The position numbers and the translations under genes were made by a program. Below the pieces are notes generated by a model that worked only from the letters and a program-made list of their open reading frames with translations, searched no databases and was not told where the DNA came from. Below, in pieces: positions 1 through 6,072 of a stretch of 8,382 nt of DNA (positions are counted from its first letter, which is position 1; each line of letters begins with the position of its first letter). Source of the DNA: Acidobacteriota bacterium (GTDB taxonomy: Bacteria > Acidobacteriota > Terriglobia > Bryobacterales > Bryobacteraceae); the NCBI GenBank assembly GCA_947466555.1, contig CANIFK010000196.1:1-8382 (forward strand), in the 5' to 3' direction.

Positions 1-2
1 CA

Positions 3-305
3 CAGGACCGTCATGGCTTGCGGGGACGCGGATACACCAGGATATCGGCCCAACCGCTGGGACACGGCGCCGGCCGGGCCATCCACGTCTCCGGGAGTTC
101 CTGGATCGCAACCGAGATGGGCCTCCATTTCCTGACCGACCCCCAAAACGGTGCCGTGTTAACCGCCCAACTCGGCGAGAACTGGCGGCGGCCGGAGGCG
201 ACACTGGAACTCATGATAGAGACAGAAGCGGTCGAATCCTCGCCTGGTGCGGCCAAACTCGTCGCGTGGCGATTCACGATGCCGCCCCAACGCGGCGGCA
301 ACTAA
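3..305 (+). CDS. 3' end of an unrecognised open reading frame (partial)
   Basis: The frame is open from the left edge of the window to a TAA at 303-305, giving about 100 residues. The only start-like codon near the edge is a TTG at 18, so the gene probably begins outside the window. The codons look moderately coding: about three quarters end in G or C, and residue composition is ordinary with no low-complexity runs. The peptide (containing GLHFLTDPQNGAV and ENWRRPEATLEL) shows no motif I can assign, no signal peptide and no membrane segment. It ends 51 bp before the convergent stop of the GH43-like gene. G and C are balanced here, unlike the C-rich plus strand further right. An overlapping minus-strand frame (11-301) is similarly long, so this could also be non-coding or a decayed gene. 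Confidence is low. Confidence 0.4.
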   Translation, partial: QDRHGLRGRGYTRISAQPLGHGAGRAIHVSGSSWIATEMGLHFLTDPQNGAVLTAQLGENWRRPEATLELMIETEAVESSPGAAKLVAWRFTMPPQRGGN

Positions 306-356
306 ATTCACCGTCCGCAACCTTCCCTCCCTCGCAGGCAAACAGCAACCGGCGGC

Positions 357-1421
357 CTACACCGCCCCCCGCAACGGAACCACCACATTCCAAGTCCGCG
401 TCATATCCTTCAAATCCCCCGGCCCGTCGCAAGTCGCCGCAAATAAATGCGTCGGCCGGCCCTTGTCGAACAACAACTGCGGCCGCTCCAGCGACGCCTG
501 CTGGACAGTCTTCCCATCGCTCCACCGCAGCTTCCGCGTATACGCCAGCGTCGCCCGGGCGAAGTCCCAGTGCAACCCATCCTTGCTCGTCACATGCACG
601 CCCGCGTGCTTCTCCCCACAAATCTCCCCGGTCATGTCCTTCATCAACGCCTGCACCATCCCGTCCTCGTACCAAAGAAACGGATCCTCCACATGCGCCG
701 GCTCGCCCTTAAACAACCACGGCTGCGGCTGCCGCGTCCACGGCCCCAAATACGACCGCCCCTTCGCCACCCCCACCTGCAGCTTGCCCAAATTCTCCTT
801 CCGCGACTTATACGCCAACAGAAACGACCCATCCGGCAACGGACACAACGACGGATTCGTCGTCGCAATCGAATCCCACTCTCCCGGCCGCGGCTCCAAC
901 AACGGCTTGTCCAACCGCTTCCACGGCCCATGCACGCTCTTGCTCGTCGCCAGTCCAATCCGCTTCCGCGCCCACGTCGCCAAATACCGCGGCGATCGCC
1001 ACACTTCCTGGTGCGCCGCATCCGGCCGCGGCCCCTCGTAGGTCGTGCCCATATAAAGCAACACAAACGTGTCGCCAATCTTCCGGATGTGCGGATTGTG
1101 CGTACTCCGCCCGTCGAAAAAATCCCCGCCCCGCGGCGCCAGCGCCACCTCAGCAAATCGATAAGGACCCTCCGGCCGCACCGCCTCCGCCCGCACAATC
1201 TCCGAACAAAACAACCAGTGCGGCTGGAACGTCAAATCCTTCGGCACCCGCGAAGCAAACAGGTGATACCGCCCGTCTTCCCCACGAATCGGCGCCCCGC
1301 ACCACACCCAATAATTGGGCAGTTCAAACCCGCCCCCCACAACCGCCGGTTGCAACCGGGACAAGAACGAGGAAGGCACAGCGGCCGCCAGCGCGGAGGT
1401 CAAAAACAGGCGTCGGTCCAT
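357..1421 (-). CDS. Exported GH43-like five-bladed beta-propeller protein (glycosidase-like)
   Basis: A 354-residue protein. The N-terminus MDRRLFLTSALAAAVPSS reads as a Tat-type signal: twin Arg followed by LFL, then a short Ala-rich hydrophobic stretch. This predicts a folded periplasmic or secreted protein. The rest carries blade-like repeats typical of clan GH-F/GH-J propellers: GEDGRYHLFAS (47-57), THNPHIRKIGDTFVLLYMG (107-125), TTNPSLCPLPDGSFLLAYK (187-205) and AHVEDPFLWYEDG (242-254). The HNP, TNP and EDP positions are where acidic and polar active-site residues sit in GH43/GH32/GH117-like enzymes. The length suits a single catalytic domain. Substrate cannot be told, and I could not map a full canonical GH43 catalytic triad, so 'glycosidase-like' is an inference from fold. 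The ATG at 1421 is chosen because it puts RR at residues 3-4; a GTG at 1424 directly before it is equally possible. There is no Shine-Dalgarno. It is divergent from the permease at 1466. Confidence 0.8.
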   Translation of the reverse strand: MDRRLFLTSALAAAVPSSFLSRLQPAVVGGGFELPNYWVWCGAPIRGEDGRYHLFASRVPKDLTFQPHWLFCSEIVRAEAVRPEGPYRFAEVALAPRGGDFFDGRSTHNPHIRKIGDTFVLLYMGTTYEGPRPDAAHQEVWRSPRYLATWARKRIGLATSKSVHGPWKRLDKPLLEPRPGEWDSIATTNPSLCPLPDGSFLLAYKSRKENLGKLQVGVAKGRSYLGPWTRQPQPWLFKGEPAHVEDPFLWYEDGMVQALMKDMTGEICGEKHAGVHVTSKDGLHWDFARATLAYTRKLRWSDGKTVQQASLERPQLLFDKGRPTHLFAATCDGPGDLKDMTRTWNVVVPLRGAV

Positions 1422-1430
1422 CACGCCGCC

Positions 1431-1436
1431 AGTATA
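1431..1436 (-). promoter_or_regulatory. Putative -10 box (TATACT) for the GH43-like gene
   Basis: The minus strand reads TATACT, one base from the sigma-70 consensus TATAAT, then GGCGGC, then GTG ATG. Transcription would begin at or within a couple of bases of the start codon, which implies a leaderless or nearly leaderless mRNA and fits the absence of a ribosome-binding site. No convincing -35 box is visible. The box lies in the same 44-bp gap as the opposing permease promoter candidate. Confidence 0.4.
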
Positions 1437-1452
1437 TCCCCGCGTAAAGCGC

Positions 1453-1458
1453 TATTCT
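1453..1458 (+). promoter_or_regulatory. Putative -10 box (TATTCT) for the permease gene
   Basis: TATTCT ends 7 bases before the ATG at 1466, the normal distance from a -10 box to a transcription start, so the mRNA may start on the ATG. No purine-rich ribosome-binding site fits between them. A -35 element is not recognisable at 16-18 bp upstream. This is a positional inference from the sequence only. Confidence 0.4.
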
Positions 1459-1465
1459 ATGGCGA

Positions 1466-2323
1466 ATGCTGGCCGCCACCCTCGCCACCCTTGCGATCTT
1501 CACTCTCTCCTATATCGCCGTCTGGCTCAACGCGCTCAGAACCGCCACCGACCGCACCCCATCAATCGCCTCCCTCCTCACCGGCTTCGTCACCAACTTC
1601 TTCGACACCCTCGGCATCGGCTCCTTCGCCACCACTACATCGATCTTCAAATTCACCCGCATGGTCCCGGACCAACTCATCCCCGGCACCCTCAACGCCG
1701 GCCACACCATCCCTACAATCTTCCAGGCGTTCATCTACATCGCCGCCATCGAGGTAGACCCAACAACTCTCCTCCTCATGATCGCCGGGGCCGTCTTCGG
1801 CTCCTGGTTCGGCGCCGGTTGGGTCGCCCGCCTCCCCAAACACAAGGTCCAAATCGGCGTCGGCGGCGCGCTCCTCTTCGCCTTCCTCGTCCTGCTCCTG
1901 CGCCAGTTCGACCTCTTCCCCGCCGGTGGCGACGCCCTCGGCCTCAGCGGCACAAAGCTCGTAATAGCCGTCACGCTCAATACAATCTTCGCCGCCATCA
2001 GCACATTAGGTATCGGCTTCTACGCCCCCTGCATGACGCTGGTCGGCCTCCTCGGCATGAACCCAATCGCCGCCTTCCCCATCATGATGGGATCCTCGGC
2101 CTTCCTCATGCCCGTCGCCAGCGCCCGCTTCGTCATCGCCCGCGCTTACGCCCCCGCCGTCGCCATCGGCCTCACCCTCGGCGGCATTTGCGGCGTCCCG
2201 CTCGCCGCCTTCGTCGTCAAATCGCTCCCGCTCACCGCCGCCCGCTGGCTCGTCATGTTCGTCATCCTCTACGCCGCCGTCCGCATGCTCCAATCGGCTT
2301 ATACTGAGAAACACAATTCATGA
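1466..2323 (+). CDS. TSUP-family (TauE/SafE-type) membrane permease
   Basis: A 285-residue polytopic inner-membrane protein. Hydrophobic segments are visible near residues 3-23, 35-55, 83-95, 100-122, 129-147, 163-186, 187-218, 228-252 and 258-275, consistent with about eight helices. The motif GFVTNFFDTLGIGSFATTT (40-58) and the segment LIPGTLNAGHTIPTIFQAFIYI (71-92) match the TSUP permeases annotated as sulfite/organosulfonate exporter TauE/SafE. Characterised TSUP members move sulfite, sulfoacetate, taurine-derived or other small organic anions; the substrate here is unknown. The stop overlaps the start of the next gene by four bases (ATGA), so the two are probably translationally coupled. 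That makes a substrate or product of the neighbouring dehydratase a reasonable candidate cargo, which is inference. The ATG at 1466 opens directly into the first helix. An out-of-frame ATG at 1459 is not used. Confidence 0.88.
   Translation: MLAATLATLAIFTLSYIAVWLNALRTATDRTPSIASLLTGFVTNFFDTLGIGSFATTTSIFKFTRMVPDQLIPGTLNAGHTIPTIFQAFIYIAAIEVDPTTLLLMIAGAVFGSWFGAGWVARLPKHKVQIGVGGALLFAFLVLLLRQFDLFPAGGDALGLSGTKLVIAVTLNTIFAAISTLGIGFYAPCMTLVGLLGMNPIAAFPIMMGSSAFLMPVASARFVIARAYAPAVAIGLTLGGICGVPLAAFVVKSLPLTAARWLVMFVILYAAVRMLQSAYTEKHNS
2300..2305 (+). promoter_or_regulatory. Possible internal -10 box (TATACT) before the dehydratase gene
   Basis: TATACT lies inside the last codons of the permease gene, 14 bases before the ATG at 2320. 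It could give the downstream gene its own transcript with a leader of only about 7-9 bases. The hexamer equals the one before the GH43-like gene. It falls in coding sequence and may be chance. Confidence 0.25.
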
Positions 2324-3423
2324 AAATCACCGGCATTCGCGCCTATCAAGTTGATCTCCCCCTGCACGAAGGCAGCTACAAGTGGTCCGGCGGCAACTCC
2401 GTCGATGTCTTCGACGCGACCGTCGTCGCCGTCGATACCGACGCCGGGCTCACCGGCTACGGCGAAGTCTGCCCCCTCGGCTCCGCCTATCTCGCCGCCT
2501 ATGCCAACGGCGCCCGCACCGGCCTCAAAGAGCTCGCCCCGAATCTGATCGGCGCCAACCCCACCGAACTCGGCGCACTCAACCGCCGCATGGATCAACT
2601 CATGCGCGGCCACCCCTACGTCAAATCCGCCATCGATATGGCCTGCTGGGACATCCTCGGCAAAGCGTCCAACCAGTCTGTCGCCACCCTCCTCGGCGGC
2701 CACTACGGCCCTGACTTCGCCCTCTACCGCGCCATCTCCCAGGACACCCCGGAAAACATGGCCTCGAACGTCGCCGGCTACCGCGCCGAAGGCTACACCA
2801 AGTTCCAGCTCAAAGTCGGCGGCAACCCCGACGTCGACATCGAACGCATTCGCGCCGTCGCCAAGGAAATGCAACGCGGCGACGTCCTCATCGCCGACGC
2901 CAACACCGGCTGGCGCCAGCACGAAGCCGTCCGCATCGCCCACGCCGTCCGCGACGTCGACGTCTACATCGAACAGCCCTGCCTGTCCTACGAGGAGTGC
3001 CTCGCCGTCCGCCGCCATACCGACCGGCCCTTCGTCCTCGACGAAGTCATCGACGATCTTAGCGCCGTCCTCCGCGGCGTCTCCGACCAGGCCATGGACG
3101 TCATCAACCTGAAAATCTCCAAGGTCGGCGGCCTCACCAAGGCCCGCCAAATCCGCGACCTCTGCGTCTCCCTCGGCATCGCCATGACCATCGAGGACAC
3201 CTGGGGCGGCGACATCATCACCGCCGCCATCGCCCACCTCGCCCACAGCACCCCGCCGGACTTCCTCTTCACCGCGACAGACTTCAACAGCTACGTCACC
3301 GTCAGCAACGCCGAAGGCGCGCCGCAGCGAACCCACGGCCGCCTCGCCGCCAGCCGCCAACCCGGCCTAGGCGTAACGCCCCGCTGGGAAGTCCTCGGCG
3401 AACCCGTCATGTCCGTCGGCTAG
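2320..3423 (+). CDS. Enolase-superfamily dehydratase, probable cis-3-hydroxy-L-proline dehydratase type
   Basis: A 367-residue cytoplasmic enzyme of the mandelate racemase/muconate lactonizing group. The N-terminal capping domain covers about residues 1-125 (EGSYKWSGGNSVDVFD at 17-32, HPYVKSAIDMACWDILGK at 98-115). The barrel carries the expected residues: Lys165 in FQLKVGG, Lys265 in NLKIS, and metal ligands Asp193 (ADAN), Glu218 (IEQP) and Asp241 (LDE). EDTWGGD (292-298) closes the active site. A Lys/Lys acid-base pair with the KWSGGNS loop matches, from memory, cis-3-hydroxy-L-proline dehydratase (c3LHypD), which converts the imino acid to 1-pyrroline-2-carboxylate. A related racemase, 4-hydroxyproline-betaine epimerase or sugar-acid dehydratase cannot be excluded. 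Family assignment is firm and substrate is moderate. It overlaps the permease by ATGA. Its TAG stop shares CTAG (3420-3423) with the convergent esterase stop, leaving no room for a terminator. Confidence 0.88.
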   Translation: MKITGIRAYQVDLPLHEGSYKWSGGNSVDVFDATVVAVDTDAGLTGYGEVCPLGSAYLAAYANGARTGLKELAPNLIGANPTELGALNRRMDQLMRGHPYVKSAIDMACWDILGKASNQSVATLLGGHYGPDFALYRAISQDTPENMASNVAGYRAEGYTKFQLKVGGNPDVDIERIRAVAKEMQRGDVLIADANTGWRQHEAVRIAHAVRDVDVYIEQPCLSYEECLAVRRHTDRPFVLDEVIDDLSAVLRGVSDQAMDVINLKISKVGGLTKARQIRDLCVSLGIAMTIEDTWGGDIITAAIAHLAHSTPPDFLFTATDFNSYVTVSNAEGAPQRTHGRLAASRQPGLGVTPRWEVLGEPVMSVG

Positions 3424-4433
3424 AACACCAGATTCTTCGAGAAAAACGCCAAAACGTGCCCCTCCACCCGGTCGCTGATGTGGTTCACGTGATCCCCCTC
3501 ATAGACAGCGAACGAGTGCCCCAACCCGCGCGAAGTGAGTAATTGATCCAACTCCTTCGCGCTCCCCGACAGCCGGTCTTTGTCACCAACATCGATCGCA
3601 ATCCCCTTCAGCTTCTTCAAATTCCCCACATACTGGTCCAACATCGCGATCGGCGCATTGGCAATCCAACGCGCCATCACGCCCGGCTGCGGCGCCCCAT
3701 TCTTCACCGGCAAGTCAATAAACAGCGGCGGATTCTGCGGATTCGGTGACCAAGCCGCCGCCGAAGCCAGCATCGCCTTCGTCCCAAAATCCGCCTTCGC
3801 AATTTCCTCGGCCGTCTTCACAGCCTCCGCCTTCGCCGCGTTCTGCACCGCCGCCGGGGGAATCAAACAACACGGACTCATCGCATAAATGCTCGAAAAC
3901 ACCCCCGGCCGCTTCATCGCGATCCGAATGGTGCCATACCCGCCCATCGAGTGCCCCGCCAGCCCCCGGCTCTCCGCCCGCGCCAGTGTCCGGTAGTGCC
4001 CGTCGATATACCGAACCAACTCCTCCGCCACAAACCCTTCCCAATCCCCATTCACCAGCGACGACGAATACATACTCCCCTGAAACCGCCCAAAGGCGTT
4101 CGGCATGACGATGATCATCTCCTTCGCCCCGCCCGCAGCCAGCACCCGGTCCACCACCTCCGGCACGTTGATGAAGTGCTTCCGCATCCCCATCCACTGC
4201 TCATCCCGATCGGTGAACCCATGCAGCAGATACAGCACCGGATACCGCCGCCCCGGGCTCTTCGCGTAGCTCGGCGGCAGATAAACGGTCACCTCCGGGT
4301 CCGCCGTATCCCCCGCCAGATTCCCCTCCAGGCCAACGCCGTGAACGCGAATCCTCGAAACGGCCCCCTTCCCATCCGCAGCCAATAGCCCCGCCGCGCA
4401 CACCGCGGCCATCGCAATCATCTTCAAATTCAT
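3420..4433 (-). CDS. Secreted alpha/beta-hydrolase, esterase D / FrmB / antigen-85-like
   Basis: A 337-residue exported serine esterase. MNLKMIAMAAVCAAGLLAADG is a Sec-type signal peptide. The hydrolase core shows VTVYLPPSYAKSPGRRYPVLYLLHGFTDRDEQW (48-80), whose HGF contributes the oxyanion region. The nucleophile elbow is GHSMGG with Ser162, the likely acid is Asp284 or Asp286 (DVGDKD), and the likely His is His315 in YEGDHVNH. This is the layout of the esterase D/putative esterase family, which includes S-formylglutathione hydrolase, enterochelin esterase Fes, feruloyl and acetylxylan esterases and antigen 85. A signal peptide argues against the cytosolic formylglutathione role and for cleaving acyl groups from an external polymer or glycoside. 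The ATG at 4433 is chosen over a longer frame reaching 4547, because the 38 extra residues are Cys/Arg-rich and would bury the signal peptide. It shares its stop CTAG with the dehydratase. Confidence 0.87.
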   Translation of the reverse strand: MNLKMIAMAAVCAAGLLAADGKGAVSRIRVHGVGLEGNLAGDTADPEVTVYLPPSYAKSPGRRYPVLYLLHGFTDRDEQWMGMRKHFINVPEVVDRVLAAGGAKEMIIVMPNAFGRFQGSMYSSSLVNGDWEGFVAEELVRYIDGHYRTLARAESRGLAGHSMGGYGTIRIAMKRPGVFSSIYAMSPCCLIPPAAVQNAAKAEAVKTAEEIAKADFGTKAMLASAAAWSPNPQNPPLFIDLPVKNGAPQPGVMARWIANAPIAMLDQYVGNLKKLKGIAIDVGDKDRLSGSAKELDQLLTSRGLGHSFAVYEGDHVNHISDRVEGHVLAFFSKNLVF

Positions 4434-4440
4434 GGCACCC

Positions 4441-4446
4441 AGTCTA
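4441..4446 (-). promoter_or_regulatory. Putative -10 box (TAGACT) for the esterase gene
   Basis: The minus strand reads TAGACT, seven bases (GGGTGCC), then the ATG at 4433. As at the permease gene, a -10-like hexamer sits exactly where transcription would begin on the start codon, and no clear Shine-Dalgarno is present. The fit to the -10 consensus is modest and no -35 box is evident. Confidence 0.33.
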
Positions 4447-4555
4447 CCCGAGTCGCCCTCACGGACACCCGAACGGCATCGCCCGCGACAGCAACATGAC
4501 CCCAAACGCGAGGCGACTGCGCACACCTCATCAGCCGGAGTTCGCATCCGGCAAC

Positions 4556-4563
4556 AGAGGAGA
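4556..4563 (+). promoter_or_regulatory. Strong ribosome-binding site of the PEP-CTERM gene
   Basis: AGAGGAGA ends five bases before the ATG at 4569, near-ideal Shine-Dalgarno spacing. It fixes the start of the gene and contrasts with the esterase, permease and GH43-like genes, which have none. I could not find a convincing -10/-35 pair in the rest of the 135-bp gap to the divergent esterase. Confidence 0.7.
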
Positions 4564-4568
4564 ATTGG

Positions 4569-5378
4569 ATGTTTTACAGAGGATTTCTGCTATTTTTTCT
4601 AGCCGCGGCCGTGCAACTGCACGCCGGCTGGATTACCTGGACAAACGGTACGCCCGGTGTGACCGCAACCGGGTTCTTCGACGGCGGGAGCGGCGCTTAC
4701 GCCGGCACCGCGACCGCGGCGATCTCCGCGGTCATTGACGGCGGCTCGAACGGTGTGCCCGGCATCAGCGCCAACTCGTTCGCCAATGGCAACTTGACGA
4801 CTTCGTTCCTCAGCAACTTCCCCGTCAACGGCGACGGCTCATTCACCGCGCTGGCAAACGGCTACAACAACACGCAGGACGCCTATCTCATTACGCTGGA
4901 CTTCACCGGCATGGCCAACGGGTTTCTCCCCTCCGGCACGCTGTTCACGGTGCTCGACCTGGACAGCCAGGAGAACTACCGCAACGTCACGGCCTTCGCG
5001 CCCGGCGGCGCGCAGATCGGCTCACCGTGGCTCTCGCCGCTGGGTGGAATCGCGGGACTGTTGGACTTCAGCTATCTGGTCGACGGCGTGGATTCAACGG
5101 GCACCTTCACGCCACCCTCCGTATCCTACGGCGGCGGCCTCTATCAGTTGATCGGCCCGGCCGCGAACGAGTCCACTCCCCTGCTCGGGTTCCGCACAAC
5201 GCAGGACCTGGAGCGCATTACACTGGCCTTCGATCAGTCGAACAACCAGATAGCGAGTGCCGCCGCCGGCGGACCGCAGATCGCGATCGGCACCGAGGCG
5301 GTACCGGAACCGGGAACGATGACCATGTTCGGCATCGCCTCCGTCGCCGGCCTGCTCCTGCGCCTCAAAAAGAAGTAA
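4569..5378 (+). CDS. PEP-CTERM sorting-domain surface protein
   Basis: A 269-residue exported protein. MFYRGFLLFFLAAAVQLHA is a Sec signal peptide, with likely cleavage after HA at residue 19. The body (20-240) is rich in Gly, Asn, Thr and Ser and looks beta-structured; it contains no catalytic motif I recognise. The C-terminus is a textbook PEP-CTERM signal: VPEPGT at 245-250, a hydrophobic helix at about 251-264 (MTMFGIASVAGLLL), and a basic tail RLKKK. In this system an exosortase (EpsH-type) recognises the PEP motif and processes the protein for the cell surface or exopolysaccharide matrix. No exosortase is encoded in this window, so it must lie elsewhere. The gene stands alone, with a strong ribosome-binding site in front and a large hairpin just after. 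Its plus strand is less C-skewed than its neighbours, suggesting a different history. Confidence 0.88.
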   Translation: MFYRGFLLFFLAAAVQLHAGWITWTNGTPGVTATGFFDGGSGAYAGTATAAISAVIDGGSNGVPGISANSFANGNLTTSFLSNFPVNGDGSFTALANGYNNTQDAYLITLDFTGMANGFLPSGTLFTVLDLDSQENYRNVTAFAPGGAQIGSPWLSPLGGIAGLLDFSYLVDGVDSTGTFTPPSVSYGGGLYQLIGPAANESTPLLGFRTTQDLERITLAFDQSNNQIASAAAGGPQIAIGTEAVPEPGTMTMFGIASVAGLLLRLKKK

Positions 5379-5384
5379 ACCCCG

Positions 5385-5429
5385 CGGGCAAGGGGCGACA
5401 CAGCGGTTCTCTGTGTCGCCCCTTGCCCG
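5385..5429. terminator. Perfect 19-bp inverted repeat, probable bidirectional terminator
   Basis: The left arm CGGGCAAGGGGCGACACAG (5385-5403) and right arm CTGTGTCGCCCCTTGCCCG (5411-5429) are exact reverse complements around a 7-base loop (CGGTTCT). Fourteen of 19 pairs are G-C, so the RNA hairpin would be very stable. It lies in the 87-bp gap between two convergent genes, 6 bp after the PEP-CTERM stop and 36 bp after the Uma2 stop. On the plus strand no T-run follows. On the minus strand the hairpin is followed within a few bases by a T-rich stretch (TTTACTTCTTTTT), so it fits an intrinsic terminator for the minus-strand operon better. It could instead be a dispersed palindromic (REP-like) element. 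Confidence 0.75.
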
Positions 5430-5465
5430 AACACGAACCGGATCTCCCCGCCGAACAATCCGATC

Positions 5466-6044
5466 CTACCCCGTAACCCCGGCCACCTTTCGGTAAATGC
5501 GCCCCAATCCAAGCGAAACACCCAAACCCTCCAGCCGAACTACCCCCTCCGGCCCCACCGCCTCCCGGTAGGTCCACGCGCCGTCCCCCTCCCGCGTAAA
5601 CCACTCCACGCGCATCGCGTCCTGCGAAACCAGCACGTATTCCCGCAGACTCGCCACACGCCGGTACTGCGCGAACTTCCCACCTCGGTCCCATCGTTCC
5701 GTCGCCTCCGACAATACCTCCACCACTACCGACGGATTCGTAATGATTTCCCGATGACCTTCGCCGTATTCGGGCTCCCCGCAAAATACCATCACGTCCG
5801 GATAGACATAGGTCTCACCCGCCGCTACCTGCAATCGCATATCCGCGACCGTCACGATGCACGGGCCGTCTTCAAGCGCGTGGTCCAACTCGCGGCCAAC
5901 CCGCGCACTCAACTGCGCATGCGCCAACCGCCCGCCCGCCATCGCAAGCACTTCCCCGTTCACAAACTCACTCCGGAACGAGGCAACTCTGTCAGCGGCC
6001 AAATACTCTTCCGCCGTAACTCTCGGGGCAGCACTCACTGACAT
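5466..6044 (-). CDS. Uma2-family (DUF820) putative restriction-endonuclease-fold protein
   Basis: A 192-residue protein of normal length for Uma2/DUF820, a PD-(D/E)XK nuclease-fold family abundant in Cyanobacteria and Acidobacteria. The signature is complete: TAEEYLAAD (10-18), FVNGEVLAMAGG with Glu31 (27-38), YPDVMVF with Asp83, VVVEVLSEAT with Glu109, and the WDRGGKFAQYR stretch with Lys123, followed by the core strand REYVLVSQDAMRVEWF (134-149). All acidic and lysine positions of the nuclease core are present, so nuclease activity is possible, but the biological role of the family is unresolved. The ATG at 6044 follows GGAGGA with a 6-base spacer. It lies 28 bp after the methyltransferase, as the last gene of the minus-strand operon before the hairpin. 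There is no methylase or toxin-like partner of a restriction system next to it. Confidence 0.87.
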   Translation of the reverse strand: MSVSAAPRVTAEEYLAADRVASFRSEFVNGEVLAMAGGRLAHAQLSARVGRELDHALEDGPCIVTVADMRLQVAAGETYVYPDVMVFCGEPEYGEGHREIITNPSVVVEVLSEATERWDRGGKFAQYRRVASLREYVLVSQDAMRVEWFTREGDGAWTYREAVGPEGVVRLEGLGVSLGLGRIYRKVAGVTG

Positions 6045-6050
6045 GCTTCA

Positions 6051-6056
6051 TCCTCC
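6051..6056 (-). promoter_or_regulatory. Ribosome-binding site of the Uma2 gene
   Basis: The minus strand carries GGAGGA, inside a longer GGGGGAGGA, six bases before the ATG at 6044. This near-perfect Shine-Dalgarno in a 28-bp intergenic gap supports the start and independent translation initiation within the operon. Confidence 0.7.
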
Positions 6057-6072
6057 CCCAAAGCCCACCCAC

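Noticed and set aside
11..301. Minus-strand frame overlapping the left-edge reading frame
   Set aside because: No motif and no ribosome-binding site. The plus-strand frame is open through the window edge and ends near a convergent gene, so it was preferred, though weakly.
447..1757. Long plus-strand frame (436 codons) across the GH43-like gene and into the permease gene
   Set aside because: Its translation is an Arg/Pro/Leu/His-rich string typical of the antisense of a GC-rich gene. It overlaps two well-supported genes in other frames.
2299..3360. Minus-strand frame of 353 codons opposite the dehydratase
   Set aside because: Composition is almost only Val, Gly, Ala, Asp and Glu (VGD, AGE, DGD repeats), the mirror of C-rich codons on the other strand. 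The plus-strand frame has complete enolase motifs.
4434..4547. N-terminal extension of the esterase from an upstream start
   Set aside because: It would add 38 Cys/Arg-rich residues before an evident signal peptide. The ATG at 4433 places the signal at the N-terminus.
4609..4622. Short palindrome CGTGCA-AC-TGCACG in the PEP-CTERM signal-peptide region
   Set aside because: Only six base pairs with a two-base loop, inside coding sequence; expected by chance at this GC content.
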